Source: Miscanthus floridulus (lineage: Eukaryota > Streptophyta > Magnoliopsida > Poales > Poaceae). Taken from it: a DNA stretch of 64,000 nucleotides. The DNA lies in the NCBI RefSeq assembly GCF_019320115.1, contig NC_089588.1, positions 112,378,278 to 112,442,277 on the forward strand, written 5' to 3'. A program made the position numbers and the translations under genes. The notes beneath the pieces are model-generated. The model saw only the letters and a program-made list of their open reading frames with translations, was not told the origin of the DNA and made no database searches. Of the stretch, positions 1-11,564 are shown one piece after another (position 1 is the stretch's first letter; every line of letters begins with the position of its first letter).

Positions 1-1076
1 TAAATCTTATAATTGATGGCTTAATTCTGCTAGATCGGTTGTTTTATCTCTATTCTAATCAAACATAGTATGCATCCAAAAACATGTTTTAATCTTGAAT
101 AAACTAACTAGTTAATGAGATCTAATCTAATGACACTACCATAGCTGTATCAATCCGGTCAAACCTCACTGGTAAGACTTTAGATCAGAAATTATTGATT
201 AGTGGTTTTATTCGTGATCGAGATATGTACTCTGTTTGTTTGCTATGTCTACATCGGCTGTTTTAGCCGATTGCCTATGCTCTCACACATATAGCATGCT
301 TTCATGAATCTGTCAACATATAGATGGTTTCATATATTCTTTGGCTTTAGTTTATTATTATTATCATAGCTGTATCGATCCGATCGAACCTCACTGTTGA
401 TGATAACAGATTAGATTCAGAGCGTTTGTACTAGACAGTCGATTTATTCGCATGTTATATCCTTTTTCATCAAACTTATCGGCTCAATGCTTTACACTGG
501 TTATATTCATCTAGCTAATGATGTTTTCTTTATATTACTTATATTTGGGTGTATTGTACTTGTTCTGTCTGGATTAATCAATCATAATAAAATCGCTATG
601 ACCCATGAGTATCGGTTATCTTGAATTCATACCATCATTATTGATATTAGCCGATAATCTTTAATTCAGCGATCCTTGCTTTACTGATATGTTGGATATC
701 GACTATTCAGTCGATAGCCCCATTGAATCTGCTATTTTAGCCGATTCGTATCATTATCGTTTAATATTAGTCGATAATCCTTGATTCAAAGGTCTTCATT
801 CCATGAATACGCTGGATATTAACTATTTAGTCGATAGCCCCATTGAATCGGCTATTTGGCCACATATTGGAACTGTCTAGTGCAACACCGACATGTTCCA
901 CCTTAAACTACTGATTATTCTCTCCTTGTCAATTGCAGGGTCAAATTGACTAACACGCCTTTGGTCCTGAAACCAACCGTTCTTGTGTTGAAGCTAAACA
1001 GATCTTTGGGCTGACTTCACTCAGATCGTCCGGCTTGTTGTGTGTTGATCACATCGCCACATTTTTTGTGTCAACA
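1..1076 (+). repeat. Left LTR (partial)
   Basis: This is homologous to about 3646-4544. It ends TGTCAACA at 1076, the usual CA-3' LTR terminus. Its true TG start lies upstream of the window. It has many copies of a short ATCGGCT/AGCCGAT motif. Confidence 0.7.
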
Positions 1077-1540
1077 CATGTTTTGGCACGCCCGGTGAGA
1101 CCACAATCGTCTGATCAGAAGTTAGAGATATGGATTCCGAGCATTGAAAAGTGCTTAACTCTACTTGGACGCATGCTGCTAGAAATCACGTATGGAAGAA
1201 ACTACAGAAAAAACAGGGCGTACCGTTGTAGGCTTCGTGTCTACTAGTATGTGTCATTACTCCACCGTGTAGATCGTCATGTTTCAAGAAGGAGCGTTCA
1301 ATGCGGTTACAGTATGAAGTTCCAGCAAGTAATCCAGGGTGTGTCAGTGCGTCTACTGGTCCCAAGGAGTTAATGCATCTGCTGGAGACATGCAGGATAC
1401 ATGCTATGTGTGCAAATCTGATTCTAAGGAGTTGGATTTGTTGACGAAGTAGACCGACAATCGTACAGCAGATGAGTAGCCGATAGACATATCGCCTTGC
1501 AAATAACCGGTAAGTCTCAATGAATGCTGTAAAGATACAG

Positions 1541-1625
1541 GAATCAGCTATTGGAGAGCGGAATTGACTTTTCAAGAAAGGAATCGGCTATTGGAGAGCG
1601 GAATCAACTTTTCAAGAAAGGGATC
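1541..1625 (+). repeat. 40-bp direct tandem repeat in retroelement interior
   Basis: The unit beginning GAATCRGCTATTGGAGAGCG and ending CTTTTCAAGAAAG occurs twice back to back, with a third start (GGATCGGCTTG) following. It is part of the non-coding interior of the LTR element. Confidence 0.8.
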
Positions 1626-3110
1626 GGCTTGATACAATATTCTTAGTTCAAAATGCAAGCTGATGCCAATGGATCAAGACATTAATGCAAGCCAATGGAG
1701 CCTTTTATTCAGTTGGATTCGAGAGAATACATCACAAGACTCCAGTGCATCACATATGACTTGCTTGGTGAATGAAGACACTTGTACACATGATAAGAGA
1801 AAGCAAACAAGGGACATATCAGATGAACAACATGTAACAGGAGTCATGTCTTTACCTAACTCATGGATGGAGGAGTCTCGACAAATATATGTGATTTCAT
1901 TTTGTAGTTGGAAATATAAAAATTCAGATTGGAATTAATTGTTTGGCCGGAAAGCTCTGTACAGATGTCAGATATCGGTATCAACCATGCAAGGCCAAAC
2001 GAAGTAAGGGGGATTAGGAAATAGAATTGGACTTATGCTCTCTCATCGTTTACTTCTTCACTGTTGTCCGTTATTCCCTCACTTCCAGCATCTCCAAGAC
2101 TAGATATATAGCCGATGGGATTAAAATTGTCCAATGAAATTTTGAGCCAATGAAATTATTTTATCAAGAGCGACTGATAAATTTTCATCAGATTGGGTTA
2201 TACGGCTTGTTCATGTTTGACGGCATATGTGCGAGAACACGACTACAAGATGGGTGGATGGCTATATTAGTATTTGGCATGGATACTCAGAAGGATGTTA
2301 TGCTTTGCCTGAGTTAACTAGAAGGATCTGAGTCTAGCCCATTTTCCAAAGAAACATGTTGTATGCGACATCAAGTCAACTACAATACATTGATCGTCGG
2401 ACAGGCCATCTGAGATATCGGCTAGGAGAATAGGAAGCCATAATCTTAATTTCAGTTGCAGTGCAGGCCAATGATATATAAGCATATTATATTCCATCGG
2501 CTAAAATAAAATATAGTATCCGTCTGAATATAATACAACCACATATGGTACGAAGATGCGAGGAAACAAAGCTGGAAGCCATAAGAAACCAAAGACATTA
2601 CCATCAGCACACATCAGATGAGAGAAGATCGTCAGCTGGTGATTACTATTGGTGTATAGTTGATAGGAGATTGTCAGCCAAAAGTTATTGTCAGCACATG
2701 AAAAATCGGCTCCAAGTATTGATAAGTGCTTAGAGTATATTTAAATATCATGGTGGCCAGAATATTTAATTGGCATCTCAGTTGATGAATATATTATGTG
2801 CATCGATTTGGCATGGTGTTATTAGATGGTCACATGCAGATAACTATGGTTAATGGCAAGAAAGAAGTTGATGTTCATGCCCATCGTCTCTATAGCCGAT
2901 TATAATTATAGACTCAAAGGTAGCTCCTAATCGGCTAAAGCAGGTGAATGGTCAGGAGTTCTAGAGGATTGAATCCAAGCAAGTCATCAAGGATATCGGC
3001 TCATGAAGGTTGATTGCAAAATGCAGAGGAAGATCAATTTTGTAGTTATGAAGAACTAAAGGAAGATAATTTTGAAGCATGAGTTCTCACAGTCCAAACT
3101 GGAGGGCTTG

Positions 3111-4544
3111 ATTGCACGCCTGGTATGAAAAGTATCGGCTTATGACAACCAATCAATCAATACAATTACTTTTCTGGCTTCACGCCAACCCTTAGGAGTA
3201 GGAGTATTGTACATCTCGACGAGTTCTTCAACAAGCAGGGCTGCATTGACCGATCGACCTTCGGCTTGTCTGTGAGTACCGTCATGACTTGTATCATACC
3301 TGTAAAGCTGCATCAGTCGATTGATCTTTTACGAGTATAATATAAGTTAGTTATCGATCTGTATCATTATTTATAAGGCCGCATCAGCTGATTGATCTCT
3401 TATGAATCATAATATAGATCAAAGTTATCAATCTTGTGTTAAATAACTTGTTGTTTAACACAATATCACCAGTTATCGAATCTGCTAAGATTAGTAAGAT
3501 TTTCCTTGCTGTTTTTGGTTGATTCACCAGTTATCGATCTTGTTATAATTAATGTTCCATTAATTATAACAAATCACCTGATTGAGATAGAGATAGATCG
3601 GCATCATATCATCACAATTGGTCGTCTTCTAGTCTGGTCACACTTTGAATCTCATAATTGATGGCTTAATTCTGCTAGATCGGTTGTTTTATTTCTATTC
3701 CAATCAAACATAGTATGCATCCAAAGACATGTTTTAATCTTGGATAAACTCACTAGTTAATAAGATCTAATCTAATGACACTACCATAGCTGCATCGATC
3801 CGGTCGAACCTCACTGGTAAGACTTTGGATTAGAGATCATTGATTAGTGGTTTTGTTCATGATCAAGATATGTACTCTGTTTGTTTGCTATGTATGCATT
3901 GGCTATTTTAGCCGATTCGCCTCTGCTTTCACACATATAGCATGTTTTTCATGAACTTGTCGAAATATAGATGGTTTTATAGATTCTTTGGTTATAGTTT
4001 GTTATCATTATTATAGCTGTATCGATCCGGTCAAACCTCACTGTTGATGGTAACAGATTAGATCCAGAACGTTTGTAGATTTATTTGTACTAGACATTCG
4101 ATTTGCTCGCATGTTATATCTTTTCTTGTTAAACTTATTGGCTCAATGTTTTACACTGGTTATATCCATCTAGCTGATGATGTTTCTTTATATTACTTAT
4201 ATCTGGGTGTATTGTACTTGTTATCATAAACCAATCATGACCCACGAGCATCACAGTCCTTAACAGTCGATTTCTTCTCGTATCGGCTATTTAGTCGATT
4301 CTCCTGTTTGGCTGCTCTCGAAGCAGCATACTTGGAACTGTCTGGCCAAAACCGGTATGTTCCACCCTAAATTACTGATAAGTTTTCTCTCCTTGTCAAT
4401 TGCAGGTCAAATTGACTGGCACTCCTTCGGTATTTTCAGGATCGACTGGTCCTGTGTTGAAGCCAAGCAAATCTCCAATCTTATTTTGTTTAGATCGTCT
4501 GGCTTGCTGTGTGTTGGTTGCATCGCCACATTTTTATGCCAACA
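3111..4544 (+). repeat. Right LTR (start approximate)
   Basis: The 3' LTR ends GCCAACA at 4544. Its start is uncertain. I place it just after the purine-rich AACTGGAGGGC at about 3097-3107, giving an LTR of about 1.4 kb. From 3646 on it aligns with the left LTR, with scattered substitutions and small indels. Confidence 0.55.
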
Positions 4545-5215
4545 CCGCCAGACGCCCGACCTACAGTCCCAAAACCCTAAGCTGATCTAGTGAGGGGGCG
4601 TTGCCAGCGACGGGAAGACCGCCACCGGTTATCGCCGCCTCTGCCCCGCCACCACTGCTTCTGTGACTTCACTGCCGGACCTCACCGCGCCACCGACACG
4701 CTCCCCATGGCAAGCTCGTCTTCTACGAAGGCGGCCGATGGTTTGCACCTCCACAACCCCCCCCTCTCTCTCTCTCTTTCTCTCTGTTTCTCGCACTAGA
4801 ATGTTCTTGGGTTTGCTATTCAATCAGAAGTCAGTATATATGCTAGATCTATGGCTAGTGATCCTGTTATGTATCTATCAATGGTATCAGAGCCTAACTA
4901 GGCGTAGATCTAGCTCATCGAGGTAGAAAACCGAGTAGAAGAGTAGGAGGGGATTCGATTTGAAGAAAAGGATCGGACCCCAACCCGAAACCCTAACCCT
5001 AACCCTAGAGTAAGGATGAAGGAGGGGAGGACCTACCCGGACTCTCTGCCGCGCGTCACCACCGCCGTCGCACGGGTAGAATCCCACCGTCGTGCGGGAA
5101 GGAGCTCCATTGCAGCCTCGCCGGTGCGCGGGGAGAATACGAGCCGCCCTCGTTGCCATGCGCGCAAGCCTGGCTAAGGGCACTGTCACAGGACCGCTTG
5201 ACATAGGGCTCCATC
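4545..5215 (+). mobile_element. Ty1/copia remnant: LTR end, primer-binding site and leader
   Basis: TGGTATCAGAGC at 4882-4893 is the classic initiator-methionine tRNA primer-binding site of plant Ty1/copia elements. The sequence just before it (about 4800-4880) is then the end of a 5' LTR, and the sequence after it is leader. No gag or pol frame follows, so only the promoter-proximal end survives. The segment also holds a CT microsatellite (about 4761-4789) and three CCCTAA units at about 4990-5006, probably fortuitous. Upstream, 4545-4760 is a GC-rich stretch of unclear origin. Confidence 0.6.
4882..4893 (+). promoter_or_regulatory. Copia primer-binding site (tRNA-iMet)
   Basis: TGGTATCAGAGC matches the 3' end complement of plant initiator tRNA-Met, used for minus-strand priming in Ty1/copia elements. 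It is a relic here because no open element follows. Confidence 0.75.
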
Positions 5216-6240
5216 CCGAACTAGTATAATTCCTTGTGTCTCAAGTGCTACCACCGGCTTTCTAGAGCAGCGCGGTAATAAATTTACTGGTCGGTCTATG
5301 AAACACTGGCACTAACTCTCAAAGCAAATGCGCTAGGCCAACTCCAATCTCACCCAACGGCAATCTCAACTAAGCAAATGGGAGTTAGCATTTTGCACTA
5401 TGTTAGCATTTTCAAAATGTGCCACATAGGACAATTGACACCTTTAGCACTGGTTTGCAAAATGTGTCCCAAAATGCAATCTCATCTAAGAAAAATCTTT
5501 ATCACTTTGAAAACCTCCTTAGCACCATGGTTTGCAAGATACCACCTGACAACTTGGCATGCTTGCCACTTGAAATGATAGATAGCACTTGAAATACAAC
5601 ATGCTTAACAACCATGTTAGACTACAAAAGGATTCAAATATCTACATCTAGAGATCAAGTCATCATGCCTATGGTCTAACAAACACCACACAAGCATATT
5701 AATGAATTTAAACTTTGCAATGCAAGCAATCATATGTTATGCACAACTAAATGCATAAAGCAAACAAAGTCCATGAGCTTTTTCCCTTACTCGTGTGCTT
5801 CACTTGTTCATGAAATTTGATCCCCTTCTAATATTCAATCTTGCATCTTTTCTTCTCTCCCCCTTTGTTATTGCTTCCAATCTTCCCCTTTGTCAATGAT
5901 TCTTGATACCTTTGACAACTCTCTCCCCCTCTGTCATCAATTGCCTTAAAGGAACATGGAACATCACTTGATGACACTAGTGAGGATATGAACTTTGAGC
6001 ACCACTTGGAGATGAGAGAGACCACTTGTAGGTTGAGAAGAACACTTAGAGTTGAGGACCACTTGTCAATTTTGAATAGTAAATTCCATTTCATACTCAG
6101 AAATGATCAAGGGTATATTTGTGCAAAGACTCATATATGCGTTTTCTGAAATTGACTACACAATCAAGACAGTTTTGTCATGCAAAAAACACATAATCAT
6201 AACCATCTTAACGAAGAGGACTCGCCAAAAGCCGATGTAC
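5216..6240 (-). mobile_element. Probable SIRE/Maximus-type copia fragment, reverse orientation
   Basis: At about 5921-5948 the minus strand reads GGCAATTGATGACAGAGGGG followed by GAGAG. A TTGATGACAAAGGGGGAG-like stretch before the 3' LTR is a recognisable feature of grass Opie/Ji/SIRE (Maximus) copia elements. A second CCCCCTTTG tract lies at about 5859-5867. No protein domain is readable. The remainder (5216-5900) is AT-rich and low in coding signal. The assignment rests on recalled motif resemblance only. Confidence 0.4.
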
Positions 6241-6341
6241 AAGTGAGAATGAGATTTCACTAATTCTTTACAACGCAACAATTTGAAAACAAAAAACCCA
6301 GTTACAATCACAGCTGCAAATTTTCCTCCTCATGTATCCTG

Positions 6342-6852
6342 ACCTCTGACATTTCCATTGCGATGAGTAAATAACATGACTACTAATAAAATGTATAGGT
6401 AGAATCATCCATATATGCAGAGTCACAGAATCACAGGGCAAGTTTGGCCTATTGTGTTCATTAGCCATGAGCCTGAACCTGTGACAGAAACAGAGATTTT
6501 TTTTCTTCATGATGAAAACAGGGGAATAAATATTATAAGGTGTGAGAGTTGGGCCAGCTTGCATAGGAATCCTCCGGCCAGCTTGTCGCTCCATTCGCTC
6601 AAGAAAATAGATAGCACCCTCAATTCTGTTAGCTGGCCCAACTCTTCTATCTTGACCTCTGACATTTCCATTTCCATGAGTAAATAACATGACTACTGAG
6701 AAAACGTATAGGTAAAATTATCCAGATATGCTGACTCCCAGGCTGAGTTTGGCCTGTTGTGTCCATTGGCCATCGCTAACCTGAACCTGCAACAGAAACA
6801 GAGATTCGTTTCTTCATGATGAAAACAGGTGAATAAAGATTATAAGATAGGG
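6342..6852. repeat. Duplicated NLR-A 3' flank (two copies of about 200 bp)
   Basis: Copy 1 (about 6342-6548) and copy 2 (about 6652-6852) both run from CTCTGACATTTCCATT through ATAAATAACATGACTACT-like sequence to CTTCATGATGAAAACAGG. They differ by point substitutions. Copy 2 lies directly 3' of the NLR-A stop codon and probably belongs to its 3' untranslated or flanking region. Copy 1 lies further downstream, separated by a relic of the NLR-A leucine-rich repeat. Confidence 0.85.
6554..6650 (-). pseudogene. LRR relic of NLR-A, about 97 bp
   Basis: The plus-strand sequence CAGCTTGCATAGGAATCC through GCTGGCCCAACTCTTCTAT is a near copy of 7522-7616, inside the LRR of NLR-A exon 2. It sits between the two copies of the NLR-A 3' flank. 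The simplest reading is that a second NLR copy was once here and was removed by unequal exchange, leaving a stub of LRR and its duplicated flank. Confidence 0.85.
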
Positions 6853-6916
6853 AGAGCATAGAAACAAGAGGTTACAACTTTCACCTTTCCTGCCATCATC
6901 CATCAACGTACCAACT

Positions 6917-9900
6917 TCATCGGATTCGAAGTGTAGGATTATTGGGATGCATTTCAGCTGCATGCCTCAGTGTCGCCTTCACTTCTTCCACCTCCTCCTC
7001 GCTGTCGCCTTCAGATCGAAGGTTAACGACGACCTCCTGTAGCAATGGCAGGTTCCCTAGGCCCAAGTCCAAGCAATCACTGCTGCCATCAATTTCTCTC
7101 TCTACCCGCACAGAGAAAGGGCTGAACCATAGACTTGTGAGCCTTGGCATAGCTCCTTGCTGAAATACCACAGGCCCTACAAACCCCAACTCGCAGCGTA
7201 CTAGCTCTGGGAAGAAACCAGAGCCAAAGACAAATGTGCCATGGATTCCGAGGTTCTCATGGTCCACCTCCAAATTGAGGTAGCGGAGACCTTCGAACCT
7301 CCCAAGGATATCGAGATCGTCTTGTTGTAACTCCCTTACAGCAATGGACACAGCGGATAGGTGTGGAAGAAACCCCAGATTCATACAAGTGGGCAGCGTT
7401 GAGAACCAACAGCTCTGTCCTATGCCCAATGTACAGAGATGACGAGTGGCGACCCAGGCATCCAATCCACCGATGATGCGTTGATTAAAGTCGGACCTGA
7501 TATATAGCCTCTGGATCTTTTGCAGCTTGCATAGGCATCCAGCTAGCTTGTCGCTCCATTCGCTCAAGAAAATAGATAGCACCCTTAATTCTGTTAGCTG
7601 GCCCAACTCTTCTATAATATCAATGTTAGAGTTGTCAATTCTTATTATTAGCATCTCTTGGAGGCATGTTAGGTTCCCAATCCCGTTTGGCACTCTTGTA
7701 GAGTGGTCAGTGTATAGACACATCAGATTTCTTAGCTGAACAACCGTTGATGGCAAGCTAGAAATTTTATTTCTCGCTATGCTCAGTGTTTGTAGAAATT
7801 GCATGCTTCCTATTTCTTTAGGGAGCTGAGCAATACCAGTGCAATTTAGTCCCAGGTACCTCAAGTGAAATAAATTTCTTATGTCCTTAAGGCTATAACC
7901 TTGGGAAAGATCACAACCTTCTAAGTTCAGTACACGTAAAACTCGGAAGCTCCCAAGGGCTGGCATTATATTAACAGCTGATGGAAATACAATAACTGAC
8001 CTTACTTGTTCCAGTCTCATAGTAGACTGAGTCATAGCATGACTTTCCTTGCCATTTTGAAGGGACAGCCTCCGTATCATATTTGATTGAGATGTGCAAT
8101 CCAGATCATGTATGATCAGAAAGTTCTCTTGACTCGATAAGGAGCGGATAAGATCAAGCACCATATCATGTACCCGGCATTTTTTTATCATGCCAGTGTA
8201 CCGATCATGTATGGGTTGGATCATACTTCTATCTATGAGCTCATCGAAGTACCTCTCCCCAAGTTCAAATAAGCTCTCCCCTTGTGTCTCAGATTGGATA
8301 AAGCCTTCTGCTATCCACATCCATATCAAACGATTTTTACTAATTTTATGATCTTCTGGAAACATACTTAAATACAATAAGCATGTCCTTAGATGCGATG
8401 GCATATGAAAATAGCTAAATGATAGAATCTTTCTCATATTCTTCACATCTAAATTGCTTTCCAGACTTGTACCAACAGAATCGTAGACCTCATACCACTC
8501 CATTTCATTTCTTGCTTTATAAGCCAGCAGACTAGCCATTGTAATAATAGCTAATGGTACACCAGCACATTTCTTTAGTACTTTATCAGATACTTCGGCT
8601 AGCTGTTGAACCGGACATTTTTCTGTGTTTTCACTATTGTAGTTCTCATTACCAAAAACTCTTTGAAATAGTAATCTTCGCGAGTTATTTAGAGAAAGGG
8701 GTTTCAGCTTATAAGCACCACCGGCTTGATTAGCAACACTGAGGATACGTGTAGTTGTAATGATTTTGTTTCCAAAATTATTATCAGGCAAAGCACATCT
8801 AATCATTTCCCAGAATGAGATGTCCCATATGTCATCAATTACTATAAAGTACCTGCACACATGGTTACATACGAAAGCCATGTTACTAGCAAAGTAAAGC
8901 AAGGTCGAAAGTTCTAGTTTAATGTATCCAAGTGAAGCTAACCAGGGAGACTATTAAAGATTGATAGTGATTCAAGATGGCTAGTGTATTAAAAGGTTTA
9001 GAATTTCCATTTGAGGAAACAAGAATCTCCATTTCTAGTTCATTAACTACATGAAGGAGATTGAATCGCTCTAATATGACATTTAGTAGGAACACAAGTG
9101 ATCATTTCATATTGGCATTGTTTTTCATGATTTATGGTGACGTTAGTCAGTGCATGGCTGTTATAGCTAATCAAAACGTGGGGGAGAAATTTGAACATTA
9201 CTAAAATGGAACTTTCAGGGTGATATTTGGCCGAAGTTGTGTTCTTTCAGTGTTATGATGCAAATTTTTCTACAAACAAATAATCACATGGCTATAAACT
9301 GATCGGGATGTTCTATTCGTACCTCTTCTTCTCAAGGAATTCTCTTATGTCTTTAATAAGAGCTTGAATAACATTGGTGCTTGGATTCTTTTCCCTAGTA
9401 ACTTGATAAAGCATGTCGTTGAATAATTTCTCTACGCAAGGTGTTTGTGACACTGAAACAAAAGCTGAGCAATCAAATTTTGCTTTAAGTCTTTCATACA
9501 CCGCATTAGCAAGGGTTGTCTTTCCCAGACCACCAAATCCGACAATGGAAACAATCTTATTTTGCCCTTTGTCGGACACCTCATTTTTTGCCATCAGGAT
9601 CTGAATTAACTCCTCTCTTGCCCCATCAATTCCAACAAGGTCCGTCGCCTTCTCATACCGAGCAAATAAACGAGGATCAACCGAGACAGGCTTATTAACA
9701 ACATAACTGTTGATCCTGTACCTATCACGCCGCTTGGACACCTCTGTGACACGGCTCTTGATGTCTCTGATCTTGGCAGAAATGTTGCGATGAAACATAG
9801 CCTTTCTGAATAAACCAATGCTCCTATCAATGAAGTCTTTGAGGCCATGCAGCTCAGCCGATTCAGTGCCCTTGCTGTGTAGCATGAATCGATCGATACT

Positions 9901-10134
9901 GTCGTCGATATAATAAGACAGCTCCCTCAAATCCTTGGCCCAAATATTGTCTTGAATGTCGAGCTGGTCTGCCGGTGTATCGGAGACCTTCTCAAGGGCA
10001 CCCTGCAAGCTCTCAAGCTCAGATTTGAGGAAGAGGATCTCACCCTTCACCCCTTTTTGAAGATTGTACTCGCCAACGAGCAGACCACCCAGCTTGAATA
10101 TGGTACTCGCCAGTGCCCCCATCGCCAACTCCAT
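6917..10134 (-). CDS. NLR-A: CC-NB-ARC-LRR disease resistance protein, 915 aa, two exons
   Basis: Intracellular immune receptor of the coiled-coil NLR class. Exon 1 is 10134-9323, the intron is 9322-8853 (GT...AG) and exon 2 is 8852-6917. The splice is phase 2 and makes Arg271, giving a continuous 915-residue frame with TGA stop. Rx-type coiled coil at about 1-130, with an EDVID-like stretch (YYIDDSIDRF) at 74-83. NB-ARC: P-loop GFGGLGKTT 199-207, kinase-2 YFIVIDDIWD 272-281, GVPLA 368-372, CLLYLSMFPED 428-438, and VHD in place of MHD at 498-500. LRR from about 520 to the C-terminus. All nucleotide-binding motifs look intact and no integrated decoy domain is seen. The ATG at 10134 fits an N-terminus (MELAMGALAS) like that of paralogue NLR-B. 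A CACTA fragment lies about 300 bp upstream of the start. The effector recognised is unknown. Confidence 0.93.
8853..9322 (-). other. Intron of NLR-A, 470 bp
   Basis: The minus-strand donor AAGAG|GTACGA and acceptor TGTGTGCAG|GTACTT flank it. It interrupts the gene immediately before the kinase-2 motif, exactly where NLR-B and NLR-C are also interrupted. Confidence 0.9.
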
Positions 10135-10433
10135 GTATGTGTCGTCCCTAAGCGAGCACAGTGCAAGGAGTTAGGCTTCTATGTGTATATGTATAGTGAA
10201 CAGTGGAGTGGGGAGGTGAATGGCACCGATGGCATACTTTCTCATGTTTTTATATTCCAGTTTGAGTCCAGACAAATTAAACATACACTGGTCACAATCA
10301 AATGAATAATGTTATGATACTAATATAAGTTCGGCGAATCCCTTGCCGGCCTTTCTAAAAAAAAGATGAGGAAGTAAGAATTCCAAAACTTACGGACAAT
10401 TCTATGCACTTAACTAAATATGTCTTCATCTAT

Positions 10434-10525
10434 GATGCCATTTGGATGCTTCAGTAACATTAGTCATTTCGTTATATTCCCAAGAGCTGGCGCGGGCCAA
10501 TAAATTAAAGTCAGCATTTGGTTCC
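10434..10525 (+). repeat. Left copy of about 90-bp direct repeat flanking CACTA fragment
   Basis: The sequence GATGCCATTTGGATGCTTCA through AGTCAGCATTTGGTTCC recurs at 11565-11652 with a 4-bp indel (AATAAATTAAAG versus AATAAAAG). It is far longer than the 3-bp target duplication of a CACTA element. Confidence 0.9.
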
Positions 10526-10585
10526 CAATATATTATACTAAACCGAGTGTAAATTGCATGTTTGAGGCCCTAAACGAATTCAAAT

Positions 10586-11120
10586 AAAAAAGTTGTAAAC
10601 TACAAAGTTTCATAACTTTTTGGGATCTACACTTTTAGTTTAGGAAGTTTTTCCATCCGAGGTCGTTTATAAAATTTGAATTTTAAAATTTTGAAATTCA
10701 AACATAATTTTGCATGACAAGATGTTTTCAAATCAAAAAGTTGTAAACTACAAAGTTTCATAACTTTTCGAGATCTACACTTTTAGTTTAGGAAGTTTTT
10801 CCATCGGAGGTCATTTATAAAATTTGAATTTTAAAATTTTGAAATTCAAACACAGTTTTGCATGACAAGATGTTTTCAAATCAAAAAGTTGTCAACTACA
10901 ATGTTTCATAACTTTTCGAGATCTACAGAGTTTATTTTGGTTGTTTTTTCATCCGAGGTCGTTTGAAAAGTTCGAATTTTAAAATTTTGAAATTCAAACG
11001 CAGTTTTGCATGACAAGATGTTTTCAAATCAAAAAGTTGTCAATTACAAAGTTTCATAACTTTTTAAGATCTACAAAGTTTATTTTGGTTGTTTGGTCAT
11101 CTGTTCATCCGACATGGTCG
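10586..11120 (+). repeat. Tandem array, period 148-149 bp, about 3.5 copies
   Basis: Units begin AAAAAGTTGTMAACTACAA at 10586, 10735, 10883 and 11031. Each contains a TTCATAACTTTT and GATCTACA core, a TTTGAATTTTAAAATTTTGAA palindrome-like stretch and GCATGACAAGATG. It belongs to the subterminal region of the CACTA fragment. Confidence 0.9.
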
Positions 11121-11130
11121 TTCTAACATT

Positions 11131-11199
11131 GTTCACAAATCTTATATATCTCTCTTGTAGTTTCATCAACTACAAGAGAGATATGTTAGATTTGTGAAC
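11131..11199. repeat. 69-nt near-perfect inverted repeat (32-bp stem, 5-nt loop)
   Basis: Two arms of 32 nt (GTTCACAAATCT... and ...AGATTTGTGAAC) pair with about two mismatches around a TCATC loop. It lies between the 148-bp array and the GCCGAGTG repeats of the CACTA fragment. If transcribed it would fold into a long hairpin. Whether it gives small RNAs is unknown. Confidence 0.85.
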
Positions 11200-11337
11200 A
11201 AATTTATTTTCACTTTGTCGTATGAAGAAAAGACCAAAACAAACATTGTACATCTTGATGAGTTATACAACTTTGTAGTTGAAAACTTTTTCATTTGAAT
11301 TAATTTACTGCTTCAAAATATGCTTTGAAATTTTATT

Positions 11338-11548
11338 TGCCGAGTGTCAAAAAAAATAACACTCGGCAAAGAAGCTCTTTGCCGAGTGTCAAAAAAAACA
11401 CTCGGCAAAGAGGCTCTTTGCCGAGTGTAAAAAAAACACTCGGCAAATAGACTCTCGCCGAGTGTAAAAAAAATACTCGGTAAACGCGTCTTTGCCGAGT
11501 GTCCGAAAAACAACACTCGGCAAACCACCTGGCACTCGGCAAAGAGCC
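11338..11548. repeat. CACTA subterminal repeats (GCCGAGTGT in both orientations)
   Basis: Alternating TTTGCCGAGTGT and ACACTCGGCAAA 12-mers are separated by short A-runs. The same motif is at 44.7-45.2 kb in an independent element. Confidence 0.9.
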
Positions 11549-11564
11549 GGTCTCCAGTAGTGAC

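Larger units (their letters stand above)
1..4544 (+). mobile_element. Non-autonomous LTR retrotransposon, 5' end outside window
   Basis: Bases 1-1076 recur with roughly 90% similarity up to base 4544. For example, the stretch with AATTGATGGCTTAATTCTGC at base 11 recurs at 3656. Both copies end in the same GTGTTG...CAACA context. They read as two LTRs, the left one truncated by the window edge, around an internal region of about 2 kb (1077 to about 3110). No convincing retroviral domain is visible in the internal region in any frame, only ORFs under 100 aa. The element is therefore a LARD- or Dasheng-like non-autonomous element that would need proteins in trans. The bases after the left LTR (about 1078-1105, TTTTGGCACGCCCGGTGAGA) are where the primer-binding site should be, but I do not recognise the tRNA. 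A purine-rich stretch at about 3096-3107 may be the polypurine tract. The superfamily is not determinable from coding sequence; gypsy is an inference. Confidence 0.75.
10526..11562 (-). mobile_element. CACTA (En/Spm) end fragment
   Basis: The right edge reads TCCAGTAGTG at 11553-11562, the reverse complement of a CACTACTGGA terminal inverted repeat. Next to it, 11338-11548 carries about nine inverted and direct TTTGCCGAGTGT/ACACTCGGCAAA subterminal repeats, where CACTA transposases bind in known families. Further in is a 148-bp tandem array. There is no transposase and no terminal repeat at the left edge, so this is one end of an element. Confidence 0.85.

Noticed and set aside
4990..5006. 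Telomere-like CCCTAA repeats
   Set aside because: Only three units, and plant telomeres use CCCTAAA. Too short to be an interstitial telomere.
6268..6690. Minus-strand 140-aa frame downstream of NLR-A
   Set aside because: It spans the duplicated 3' flank and the LRR stub in a non-LRR frame and has no coding features.
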